This document shows positions 16,565 through 23,749 of a stretch of DNA of 37,381 nucleotides, piece by piece. The stretch spans positions 1-37,381 of the forward strand of contig CAMATW010000028.1 in assembly GCA_945861305.1 (NCBI GenBank), in the 5' to 3' direction. Under the pieces are notes generated by a model, which had not been told where the DNA came from, ran no database searches, and saw only the letters and a list, made by a program, of their open reading frames with translations. The first letter of the stretch is position 1. Each line of letters starts with the position of its first letter. Made by a program: the position numbers and the translations under genes. The stretch comes from Bordetella parapertussis (lineage in GTDB: Bacteria > Pseudomonadota > Gammaproteobacteria > Burkholderiales > Burkholderiaceae_C).

Positions 16565-18115
16565 ATGACTGAACCTCGTACTTTTTCCCAAACGTCCTCA
16601 CCTTGGTGTTGGCAAGCATGGGGACTGCTGATTCTGCTGCTGCCCGGTTTATGGCTGCTGCGCCTCTTCACCGCCTCTCACAGCGGGGCTGGCTTGTTTG
16701 TCGATGAAGCGCAGTATTGGGAATGGAACCGAGAGCTGGCTTGGGGTTTTTACTCCAAACCCCCTTTTTTACCTTTCTTGATCAAGTTGTCGGTTTGGGT
16801 GGCAGGCGACGGCACAACCGGTGTGCGCTGGTTGGTGCAACTGTGTTGGGCTGTGGTGCCCTTGGTACTGTGGCGATTGGGTTGGGAGATGCAGCGTGAC
16901 AGTCAACAGCCTCTGGCATCCCCTCATGCCGTTGGCGCTTGGGCCGCTGTGCTGTTTGCCAGTAGCCTAGCAAGTGGTGTGCTGGGACAAGTGGCCACCA
17001 CCGACGGACCGCTTGTGCTGTTTTGGTCCTTGCAACTGTGGCTGATCTGGCGAGCAATGGCTCAGCCCATGCGCTGGTCACGGTGGCTATGGGTTGGCGC
17101 TGTGCTGGCTTTGGGTGTGCTGTCCAAGTACACCATGTCGGCTGTACTGGCGAGCTGGGTCGTGTGGTGGTGGTTTGGCCATAGAAATGCGGCTGTCAGC
17201 AAGGGCATGGCGCTGGCCGCTGGTTTGGCCTCCTTGGCCTTGTTGCCCCATCTGGCTTGGAACCAGGCCCACGATTGGCCCACCCTGAAACACACTGCCG
17301 ATTTGTTGTCAGGTGGGGGCGCTTCTTCTGGCGCCTTCTTTGCTAAATTGTTGCCACGTCTTGTGGAATACATTGGCTCTCAAGCCTTGTTGGCAGGTCC
17401 TGTTTTTCTCTTTGTATCCGTGCTGGGTGTCATTCGCTTTTGGCGCAAGTCCGCCACCTTGCCTCTGAACTTTTCCACCAGCCCTGCTTTGTGGGCATGG
17501 CATGGAAGCTGGCCTTTATGGGCGATTGGCGGTCTTCAAGCGGCGCAAGGCACTGCTCAAATCAATTGGCCAGCACCTGCCTTACTAGGCGCCTCTTTGG
17601 CTCTGGGCTGGCTGCTGGCGTCTCGACCAGCACCTTGGCGCTGGCGTGAGCCAGTGGCGGTGCTTCTGATGGCCAGTTTTTTCTCAACAGCTTTGTCACT
17701 GGGGGGAGATTGGCGAGCTCGTTTGGGGCTGCCAGTCCAAAAATCCAAATGGGACTTATGGGGCCGTGCGAGGGGTTGGGAAGAAGGTTTGATGCAGCTT
17801 CAGCCCTTGCTGGCATCAAACCCTGACGCAACCTTGGTCGCCCTTGACCGCACACTCATCATTCACGCTGCCTATGCTTGGCGAGAGCAAAAAGTCTTGG
17901 CCTTGAGTTGGCAACAAACACCACACCCCTTGCACCATTACGATTTACTTTACCGTTTTGACCCCGCCCAGCACACAAGCCCGGTTTTGCTGCTGGTGAT
18001 GGGAGAGTTGCCTAGTTTTGTGCGCGAGCGTTACAAGCATGTTGAACGCTTGTCCGATGCTGCACCCTCAGGGCGACCGCTGTTTTTGTGGCTATTGAAA
18101 GAACCTCAACCATGA
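16565..18115 (+). CDS. Family 39-like membrane glycosyltransferase (ArnT/PMT superfamily), second copy
   Basis: 516 residues, about 11 membrane helices. It has its own catalytic loop with D47-E48 in FVDEAQYWEWNRELAWGF and KPP at 65-67. It differs greatly in sequence from the preceding transferase, so the two probably attach the sugar to different positions or use different donors, as the several Rgt enzymes of rhizobia do. The start ATG lies 27 bases after the previous stop. Its stop overlaps the next ATG by 4 bases. A periplasmic C-terminal domain of ~120 residues follows the last helices. Confidence 0.85.
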   Translation: MTEPRTFSQTSSPWCWQAWGLLILLLPGLWLLRLFTASHSGAGLFVDEAQYWEWNRELAWGFYSKPPFLPFLIKLSVWVAGDGTTGVRWLVQLCWAVVPLVLWRLGWEMQRDSQQPLASPHAVGAWAAVLFASSLASGVLGQVATTDGPLVLFWSLQLWLIWRAMAQPMRWSRWLWVGAVLALGVLSKYTMSAVLASWVVWWWFGHRNAAVSKGMALAAGLASLALLPHLAWNQAHDWPTLKHTADLLSGGGASSGAFFAKLLPRLVEYIGSQALLAGPVFLFVSVLGVIRFWRKSATLPLNFSTSPALWAWHGSWPLWAIGGLQAAQGTAQINWPAPALLGASLALGWLLASRPAPWRWREPVAVLLMASFFSTALSLGGDWRARLGLPVQKSKWDLWGRARGWEEGLMQLQPLLASNPDATLVALDRTLIIHAAYAWREQKVLALSWQQTPHPLHHYDLLYRFDPAQHTSPVLLLVMGELPSFVRERYKHVERLSDAAPSGRPLFLWLLKEPQP

Positions 18116-18825
18116 AAGCCCGTCAGCGCGAAGGGTGGTTAGGCGGGTTGGGCTTGGGTTTATCGGTGCTGGTGTTCACCCTGTGGCCAACGCTTGATCT
18201 GAGGTTTTCGCAGGCATTTTTTGATATGCCAAGCGCCACGTTTCAAGCCAACAACATGCCTTGGGTGCACGTGATCTATGTGGCCACGCCATGGGTGAGT
18301 CGGGCTGTGTTCGTTCTGTGCTGCTTGGGTTTGATGTATCTGAAAATACGCCCAAAAGCCCAAAGGCTGGGTTTGCAAAGACGTTTGCTTGCATGGGTAT
18401 TCATGGCGATTGTGGGCTTGGGTGTGGTGGTGGACTGGGGACTGAAAGACAACGTGGGTCGTCCTCGCCCCGAGCAATTGCAAGTATTCGGCGCCGACAA
18501 ACCTTTTGTACCCGCCTTTCAATGGAGCACCCACTGCGATGTCAACTGCAGCTTTGTCAGCGGTCATGCGGCCAGTGGATTCAGCTTGATGGCTTGGGGC
18601 ATGTGGGCGGGTTGGCAGCGTCGTCAAAAATTCTTGTTAATGGGTATGGCTGCTGGTGCGGCTATTGGCGCGGTTCGTATGGCACAAGGCGGTCATTTTT
18701 TCAGCGATGTGGTTTTTTCTGGCTGGGCTGTGTGGCTCACCTATCTGGTGATTCGCTACATCTGGTTGATGCTAGGTTTGCGTCGTTTTAGGCGACTGCG
18801 TGCCCAAGTGCAGTCTCTGAAATAA
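18112..18825 (+). CDS. PAP2-family membrane phosphatase (second of two), LpxE-like
   Basis: 237 residues, about six membrane helices. The active-site motifs are KX6RP at 112-120, SGH at 150-152 (within CSFVSGHAASGF) and RX5HX3D at 189-199. The paired cysteines C142/C146 just before SGH and the CSFVSGHA context resemble lipid A phosphatases (LpxE/LpxT-type) more than the first PAP2 protein of the cassette does. I chose the ATG at 18112, which overlaps the upstream TGA (ATGA), over a GTG 24 bases earlier. As the last gene of the cassette it may remove a lipid A phosphate so a sugar can be added, or recycle the lipid carrier. Confidence 0.85.
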   Translation: MKARQREGWLGGLGLGLSVLVFTLWPTLDLRFSQAFFDMPSATFQANNMPWVHVIYVATPWVSRAVFVLCCLGLMYLKIRPKAQRLGLQRRLLAWVFMAIVGLGVVVDWGLKDNVGRPRPEQLQVFGADKPFVPAFQWSTHCDVNCSFVSGHAASGFSLMAWGMWAGWQRRQKFLLMGMAAGAAIGAVRMAQGGHFFSDVVFSGWAVWLTYLVIRYIWLMLGLRRFRRLRAQVQSLK

Positions 18826-18883
18826 TCGCCTGCAGTCGTCCCCGCAAGTTTTGTTCAACATTGAGAAAAAATTTAATCCCATC

Positions 18884-19636
18884 ATGGAACTACTAACAGA
18901 CCCCCATATGTGGGTGGCTTTGGCCACCTTGACCGTGCTGGAGTTGGTGCTGGGCATCGACAACATCATTTTCATCTCTATCTTGGTGAGCAAACTGCCC
19001 AAGGCGCAGCAGGAAATGGCGCGTCGCATCGGATTATTCATGGCCATGTTCATGCGCATCGGCTTGCTGCTTTTACTTTCAGTGATCATTGGTTTGGTCG
19101 AACCTTTGATCACAGTATTTGAGCAAGCATTTTCCGGGCGCGATTTGATTTTGCTCGCTGGCGGTTTGTTCCTTATTTGGAAAAGTACGGGTGAAATTCA
19201 CCATTCGCTTGAAGGCGACGAGACACCCGCGAATGTGAAAACCAAAGTGAACGTGATGGCCATCATTGTGCAAATCATGCTCATCGATTTGGTGTTTTCA
19301 CTCGACTCCATCATCACCGCCGTGGGCATGGTCGACGATGTGCGCATCATGATTGCGGCAGTGGTCATATCGCTGGGTTTGATGATGTTGTTTGCCAAGG
19401 GGATTGGCCAGTTTGTTGACGCTCACCCCTCTATCAAGATGCTGGCTTTGAGTTTTTTGGTGGTGGTCGGTGTGGTGCTGGTGGCGGAAGGCTTTGGCCA
19501 CCATGTTCCCAAAGGCTATATTTACTTCGGCATGGCTTTCGCCTTTGGCGTGGAAATGCTCAACATTCGCTTTCGCAAAAAACGCTCGCATGCTGTACAA
19601 CTTCGCCAATCAACCATGCCAGGTGAAGATGACTGA
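18884..19636 (+). CDS. TerC-family integral membrane protein
   Basis: 250 residues, about seven membrane helices. TerC hallmarks are clear: MELLTDPHMW start, ExxxGxDN at 20-27 (ELVLGIDN) and the mirrored DLVFSLDSI in the second half. TerC proteins are linked to tellurite resistance and, more generally, to metal (manganese or calcium) handling and membrane-protein metallation. The ATG at 18884 gives the usual N-terminus; a TTG 33 bases upstream is rejected. It lies 58 bases downstream of the glycosyltransferase cassette and may have its own promoter. The 3' end overlaps the next small gene by 8 bases. Confidence 0.88.
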   Translation: MELLTDPHMWVALATLTVLELVLGIDNIIFISILVSKLPKAQQEMARRIGLFMAMFMRIGLLLLLSVIIGLVEPLITVFEQAFSGRDLILLAGGLFLIWKSTGEIHHSLEGDETPANVKTKVNVMAIIVQIMLIDLVFSLDSIITAVGMVDDVRIMIAAVVISLGLMMLFAKGIGQFVDAHPSIKMLALSFLVVVGVVLVAEGFGHHVPKGYIYFGMAFAFGVEMLNIRFRKKRSHAVQLRQSTMPGEDD

Positions 19637-20048
19637 TGGTGTTTTGTCTCAATCTTGGGTGAGGGTTACGCTGTTGGTGTGTGGCTTGTGGCCAGCGCTT
19701 GGTTTAAGCCAAAGCGCGAGTTGTTTGCAAAGTACAGCCTACTATGCTGAGTTTTACCAAGGCTTGTACACCATGCACCGGCATGGCTTAGATACCTTTG
19801 CCAACGACTCGTCTGATAGACAGTTGTATTTTTTTCAAGTGCAGCGCAATGGTGACAAGGTGGAAAGCAATATTGTGAAAAGTGTGCAAGCCGACAATGC
19901 TTTATCGGTCAGCGATAAAAGCAAACTCATACAACTGCACCATGCTGTTGGGCAGCGGTTTCGCGACATGGCGGCGACCGATGCGCAAAGCGCTCAACCC
20001 AAAGACAGGGCCAGCGTTTTACGGTTACTACAAGAAGCTTGTCTGTAA
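19629..20048 (+). CDS. Small secreted protein of unknown function
   Basis: 139 residues. I do not recognise a family. It has a Sec signal peptide (VRVTLLVCGLWPALGLSQS) and the mature part has two cysteines, one right after the predicted cleavage site and one next to the C-terminus (EACL), which could form a disulfide joining the ends. The rest is helical and polar. The ATG at 19629 overlaps the TerC stop by 8 bases, so it is probably translated with TerC and may be periplasmic; the signal peptide only makes sense from this start. Confidence 0.6.
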   Translation: MTDGVLSQSWVRVTLLVCGLWPALGLSQSASCLQSTAYYAEFYQGLYTMHRHGLDTFANDSSDRQLYFFQVQRNGDKVESNIVKSVQADNALSVSDKSKLIQLHHAVGQRFRDMAATDAQSAQPKDRASVLRLLQEACL

Positions 20049-20084
20049 AAAAAATAGCTAGGCAATGCTTCCAAAGCGACTAGC
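20047..20084 (-). terminator. Intrinsic terminator of the pentapeptide-repeat gene
   Basis: Read on the minus strand: GCTAG and CTAGC arms (20057-20061 with 20080-20084) enclose a second stem GCTT/AAGC with a 3-base loop, and eight Ts follow (20047-20054). The 5' arm overlaps the TAG stop of the pentapeptide-repeat gene. On the plus strand there is no T-tract after the hairpin, so it should act in one direction only. Confidence 0.65.
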
Positions 20085-20598
20085 AACCTGAGTCATTGAT
20101 CGTGCCATCGGGCATCACGGTTTTACAAAACTTGGTGTCATCGAGTTTGGCGTCATCCATCTTGGCGCCCTTGAGATTGGTCCCAACCAACACAGCACCT
20201 TTCAAATTGGCCTTGCTCAGCATTGCATCACTCAAATCAGCCCCGCTCAGGTTGGCTTCACGCAAGTAGGCGTTGGTGAAGTTGGCCAGATGCAAATTGG
20301 CGCCGGTGAAGTCGGTGCGGCGCAAGTTGGCATCTTCGAAGTTGGTCACCAAAGTGCGTTTTTCCATGGGACGCTCTGCCATATTGGCCTTGTCCATCTT
20401 GGCCCCAGAGAGGTTGGCGTTTTGCAAGTCTGCGCCGCGCATATCGCGCCCGCTCATGGGGGCGTCTGTTAAGTCGCAGTACTTACAAACATTGGTGGTT
20501 TTGAAGTCTTCCAACTTCGTCGCATCAAAAGCACCTGCCTGCCATGGCAAGAATGACATGACGACCAGCAGCAAACGGGATGAAGATTTGAAAAACAC
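20080..20598 (-). CDS. Secreted pentapeptide-repeat protein
   Basis: 172 residues. A signal peptide (MFFKSSSRLLLVVMSFLPWQ, cleavage near AGA) precedes a CxxC (C38, C41) and then about 20 pentapeptide repeats of A(N/D)L/F type from ~50 to ~157, forming a right-handed beta-helix. The repeats are broken once, at about 75-88. It ends with FCKTVMPDGTINDSGC, a C-terminal signature shared by many secreted pentapeptide proteins; C158 and C172 may pair. The start is GTG at 20598, chosen for its AAAGGA ribosome site (20606-20611) and because only this start leads straight into the signal peptide. A terminator overlaps its stop. The biochemical role is unknown. Confidence 0.8.
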   Translation of the reverse strand: MFFKSSSRLLLVVMSFLPWQAGAFDATKLEDFKTTNVCKYCDLTDAPMSGRDMRGADLQNANLSGAKMDKANMAERPMEKRTLVTNFEDANLRRTDFTGANLHLANFTNAYLREANLSGADLSDAMLSKANLKGAVLVGTNLKGAKMDDAKLDDTKFCKTVMPDGTINDSGC

Positions 20599-20731
20599 AG
20601 CATTTCCTTTAAACAAACTCAGTCTGAGCTGCGAATAATACCCAACCCCCTCAGTCATGGGAATTGGGAGGGCCAAAGCCCCGCCATGGCCAGCCGTGCG
20701 ATCATTGCTATCCGTTCACGAATTCAAGCCT

Positions 20732-21055
20732 ATGTCGTCAAACCGCATCTGTTCTTTTGCAACTTTAGGGGTTGTTTTTGTCTTCAGCTTAGGTGGGGTA
20801 CTACCGCTGACTGCCGCCCTCGCTCAAACCGAGGTCATCATCAACCAGCCTGGCTCGCCTGCGGTGCTGATCGACGGCAACAAAATCATGGACGCCAAAC
20901 CTGCATCAGCGACCAAACCCCGCAAACCATCCGCGCCCGCGCCCGCTGACAGTTACACCTCACGCGGTGGTGTGCCACAAAGCAGCACAGAAGAAACCCA
21001 TTTGTCTAACGGCTTGGTATGCAAAACAGAAAAAGGTCAACGCACATGCCGTTGA
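20732..21055 (+). CDS. Small secreted protein of unknown function
   Basis: 107 residues, no recognised family. The ATG at 20732 starts a clear signal peptide (ATLGVVFVFSLGGVLPLTAA, cleavage near ALAQ). The mature part is short: a beta-like segment (VIINQPGSPAVLIDGNKI), a Pro/Ala/Lys-rich linker and a C-terminal segment with two cysteines (VCKTEKGQRTCR). Longer starts upstream would hide the signal peptide. It is divergent from the pentapeptide gene, with 133 bases between the starts, and overlaps the next gene by 10 bases. Confidence 0.55.
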   Translation: MSSNRICSFATLGVVFVFSLGGVLPLTAALAQTEVIINQPGSPAVLIDGNKIMDAKPASATKPRKPSAPAPADSYTSRGGVPQSSTEETHLSNGLVCKTEKGQRTCR

Positions 21056-21477
21056 AAGGAAAAGCTCGGCTGCTCTGCATGGCAACCATGAGCTTGTGGT
21101 TGGCCAGTTCTAGCGCTTGGGGTTACACCGTGACCTGTGAAGCCCAAGGCAGTTTTCCAGAGATGGAGAAAATCATCGTCAAGCCGGCCACAGTTGAAGT
21201 CAACATAGAGAGCATTGGCAACCACTTGTACATCAAGATTGAAGGACCCAAGCTTTACGGCATGTTTGTCAATACCTTGATCACCGAAGAATTCAAGGGC
21301 CAAGACCTCACTTCTAAGACCAGCATTTGGGTCAAGCGCAAACATCTCGCCAGCCAAGAAGAATCTGAAATCAAAATTACCCGACAGCCCGTAACGCTCT
21401 ATGCCATGAAAGATGTACATCGCTACGGTAAGAATTTAAAATTCTTGGTGACCGGCCCCTGTCAGCTTCCCTCTTAA
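21046..21477 (+). CDS. Small secreted protein of unknown function
   Basis: 143 residues, no recognised family. A signal peptide (ARLLCMATMSLWLASSSAWG) precedes a mature domain of ~115 residues that looks mostly beta-stranded, with cysteines near each end (TVTCEAQG and GPCQLPS), so a disulfide closing the domain is likely. The start at 21046 overlaps the previous gene by 10 bases. It ends 14 bases before the ferritin-like hydrolase, so it may be the second gene of the long run that reaches soxA. Confidence 0.55.
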   Translation: MPLKGKARLLCMATMSLWLASSSAWGYTVTCEAQGSFPEMEKIIVKPATVEVNIESIGNHLYIKIEGPKLYGMFVNTLITEEFKGQDLTSKTSIWVKRKHLASQEESEIKITRQPVTLYAMKDVHRYGKNLKFLVTGPCQLPS

Positions 21478-21491
21478 CTTACAAACTCACC

Positions 21492-22316
21492 ATGTCCGAT
21501 TTAACCGTTCGCAAGCTCCTGATCGACCTAGAAGCACCTTTCGAGTTGCGTTGGAATGGTGACGATGCTTTCACCTCGGCATTCATGAACGCCTTGTCCA
21601 TGAGCTTTCCTGTAGGCGAGCAATTTTTCATAGACTCCCTGCGCCGTGGCGTTAAAGAGTTAAGCCCTGAGCTGCAAGCCACCTTAGCCCAAGATATCAA
21701 AGGTTTTATCGGCCAAGAAGCCACCCACCGTCGTATTCACGAGCGCTTTAACCAGCATGTTTTAAGACAAGGAATGGTCAATCATTGGGAAAAACGCGCA
21801 CTGCGCCGCATTGCCCACATTAATCAGAAAAAAGCCATTCATGCCGTGGCCGTCACTGCTGCCTACGAGCACTACACCTCGGTGTTCGCCGCTTGGTTGC
21901 TCAACCACCCTGACTTTTTAGCGCAAGCGCCACAGCGTTTGCAAACCTTGTGGATGTGGCATGCCAGTGAAGAAACCGAACACCGTAGTGTGTCCTTTGA
22001 CATTTACCGCGCCATGGGTGGCAATGATGTTTGGCGTAAACGCTGGATGATCACGGCCACCGTGTTTTTCCTGAGCGACATACTTCGTCAAACCTGTAAC
22101 AACCTATGGCATGAGGGCAGTCTCTTTAAGGCCAGCACCTGGCGCAGTGCGTGGCGTCACCTGTTTGCCAAACAAGGGCTGTTCACCAGCTCTTATGGGT
22201 CTTGGGCGCAGTATTTCCGAGCAGACTTTCACCCTGCTGAGCATGACGACAAGTTGTCGCAACAATGGTTACAAACAAACCAGCAGACTTACCAAGCCAT
22301 TGGTCAGTCGAGTTAA
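21492..22316 (+). CDS. Ferritin-like metal-dependent hydrolase (COG3687 / DUF-type, PF10118-like)
   Basis: 274 residues, cytoplasmic. It matches the family called predicted metal-dependent hydrolase. Carboxylate and histidine residues on successive helices could bind a di-metal site: E43 (GEQFF), E76-x-x-H79 with H83 (GQEATHRRIHE), E126 (YEHY), and E160/E163-H164 (SEETEHR). This spacing is like a ferritin-type di-iron four-helix bundle. The reaction is not established for the family. It lies 14 bases after a small secreted-protein gene and 19 bases before the alpha/beta hydrolase, at the head of the molybdenum hydroxylase/Sox run. Confidence 0.75.
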   Translation: MSDLTVRKLLIDLEAPFELRWNGDDAFTSAFMNALSMSFPVGEQFFIDSLRRGVKELSPELQATLAQDIKGFIGQEATHRRIHERFNQHVLRQGMVNHWEKRALRRIAHINQKKAIHAVAVTAAYEHYTSVFAAWLLNHPDFLAQAPQRLQTLWMWHASEETEHRSVSFDIYRAMGGNDVWRKRWMITATVFFLSDILRQTCNNLWHEGSLFKASTWRSAWRHLFAKQGLFTSSYGSWAQYFRADFHPAEHDDKLSQQWLQTNQQTYQAIGQSS

Positions 22317-22335
22317 AACTTTTTTTGAATTGACC

Positions 22336-23274
22336 ATGTTAGACCCTCAAGCCAAAGCCCTGTTGCAACTCATGGTTGACCGCGGTGTACCTGCGGTCAA
22401 CACCTTGCCACCCAAAGAAGCTCGCGATTTTTATATCTTGCGCAAAGCTTTGACGCAACCCGAACCGCCTGTCATGTCGCATGTGCACGATCACTTGCCC
22501 GACTTGGGTGGCGTGAAAGTACCGTTACGCGAATACCGCCCCATGGGTGCCTCTGCCACTGAGGCTTTGCCTGCATTGGTTTATTACCACGGCGGTGGCT
22601 GGGTGATTGGCAACATCGAAACCCACGATGTGCTGTGCCGTCAACTGAGCCATGCCAGCGGTTGCGCAGTGTTTTCAGTGGATTACCGCTTGGCCCCAGA
22701 GCATGTTTTTCCTGCTGCCTTTGATGACGCATTGGCGGCCTTTCATTGGGTGGTGGCGCAAGCCGCCTCCTTGCACATTGACCCACGCCGTGTTGCCGTG
22801 GGCGGCGACAGCGCAGGTGGTAACTTGGCCGCTGCCGTGTGCTTGGGCGCCAAGGAGGCGGCCCAAACACCCGCTTTTCAATTGCTGATTTACCCCGCCA
22901 CCTTGATGTACCCCGACACCCCCAGTTACCACGCCAATGCGGAAGGCTATGGACTCACAGCCAAGGCCATGCACTGGTTCATGGACCATTACCTGCCAAC
23001 GCGTGAGCATGGCAACGATTGGCGCGCATCTCCGCTAAAAGCACCTTCTCATGCAGGTCTCCCTCCCGCTTTGGTTCTGACGGCGGGCTATGACCCCCTA
23101 AAAGATGAAGGCTATCTATACGCTGATGCTTTGTCTGGGGCTGGGGGTGTGGCAGAGTACGTCTGCTTTGAGCGGCAGATCCATGGCTTTATCACCATGG
23201 GTCGCATCATGCGCGAAGCTTTGAGTGGCGTAGAAGTTTGCGCACAAGCGCTACGCCGTTATTTGAGTGTCTAA
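22336..23274 (+). CDS. Alpha/beta hydrolase, hormone-sensitive lipase (HSL) family
   Basis: 312 residues, no signal peptide. Oxyanion-hole motif HGGGW is at 85-89, the nucleophile elbow GDSAGG at 157-162 (S159), and the acid and base are D253 (GYDPLKDEG) and H283 (QIHGF). HSL-type enzymes hydrolyse short acyl esters or lactones, sometimes thioesters. I placed the start at ATG 22336 ([17 protein letters not shown]); a frame running further upstream would overlap the previous gene by about 200 bases and has no family support. It ends 16 bases before the [2Fe-2S] subunit gene, which suggests it processes the substrate or product of that enzyme. Confidence 0.88.
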   Translation: MLDPQAKALLQLMVDRGVPAVNTLPPKEARDFYILRKALTQPEPPVMSHVHDHLPDLGGVKVPLREYRPMGASATEALPALVYYHGGGWVIGNIETHDVLCRQLSHASGCAVFSVDYRLAPEHVFPAAFDDALAAFHWVVAQAASLHIDPRRVAVGGDSAGGNLAAAVCLGAKEAAQTPAFQLLIYPATLMYPDTPSYHANAEGYGLTAKAMHWFMDHYLPTREHGNDWRASPLKAPSHAGLPPALVLTAGYDPLKDEGYLYADALSGAGGVAEYVCFERQIHGFITMGRIMREALSGVEVCAQALRRYLSV

Positions 23275-23290
23275 ATCAGAACATCACACC

Positions 23291-23749
23291 ATGAAACTCA
23301 ACGTCAACGGACAAACCCACCAACTCGATGTTGAACCCGAGATGCCTCTGCTTTGGGCACTGCGCGATGAACTCGACATCAAAGGCCCCAAATACGGTTG
23401 CGGCATTGCCCAATGCGGTGCATGTACCGTGTTGCTTAACGGCGAACCTGTCCGCTCTTGCTCCTACCCTGTATCGTCTGCTGCCGGACAACAAGTTGTC
23501 AGCATCGAAGGCTTGGCTACCAAAGGCAAACTTCACGCGGTCCAAAAAGCTTGGATAGACCACCAAGTCCCCCAATGTGGTTACTGCCAAGGCGGCCAAA
23601 TGCTGGCAGCAGTTGCGCTGCTGAAAAAGAAACCCAAGCCCACCGACGAGGACATCGATGCGGCCATGACCAATATTTGCCGCTGCGGCACCTATGCACG
23701 TATGCGTACGGCCATCCACGCTGCAGCACGTCAGGCAGGTCAATCATGA
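23291..23749 (+). CDS. [2Fe-2S] small subunit of a molybdenum hydroxylase (IorA-like)
   Basis: 152 residues, the standard size. The plant-type [2Fe-2S] cluster is bound by C37, C42, C45 and C57, and the C-terminal helical [2Fe-2S] cluster by C96, C99, C130 and C132 (CGYC and CRC). This is the electron-relay subunit of the xanthine dehydrogenase family, in the two-subunit form typified by isoquinoline 1-oxidoreductase and some aldehyde dehydrogenases. The ATG at 23291 is preferred over a GTG 24 bases upstream. Its stop overlaps the start of the catalytic subunit by 4 bases (ATGA). Confidence 0.9.
   Translation: MKLNVNGQTHQLDVEPEMPLLWALRDELDIKGPKYGCGIAQCGACTVLLNGEPVRSCSYPVSSAAGQQVVSIEGLATKGKLHAVQKAWIDHQVPQCGYCQGGQMLAAVALLKKKPKPTDEDIDAAMTNICRCGTYARMRTAIHAAARQAGQS

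Noticed and set aside
20130..20460. Apparent tandem DNA repeats with recurring ttggc elements
   Set aside because: They are the coding pattern of the pentapeptide repeats on the minus strand, not a CRISPR or intergenic repeat.
22111..22335. N-terminal extension of the alpha/beta hydrolase
   Set aside because: It lies inside the ferritin-like hydrolase gene in another frame and shows no HSL-family similarity; the ATG at 22336 gives a normal length.
23458..23745. N-terminal extension of the molybdenum subunit
   Set aside because: It is the out-of-frame reading of the [2Fe-2S] subunit gene; the Tat signal begins at ATG 23746.
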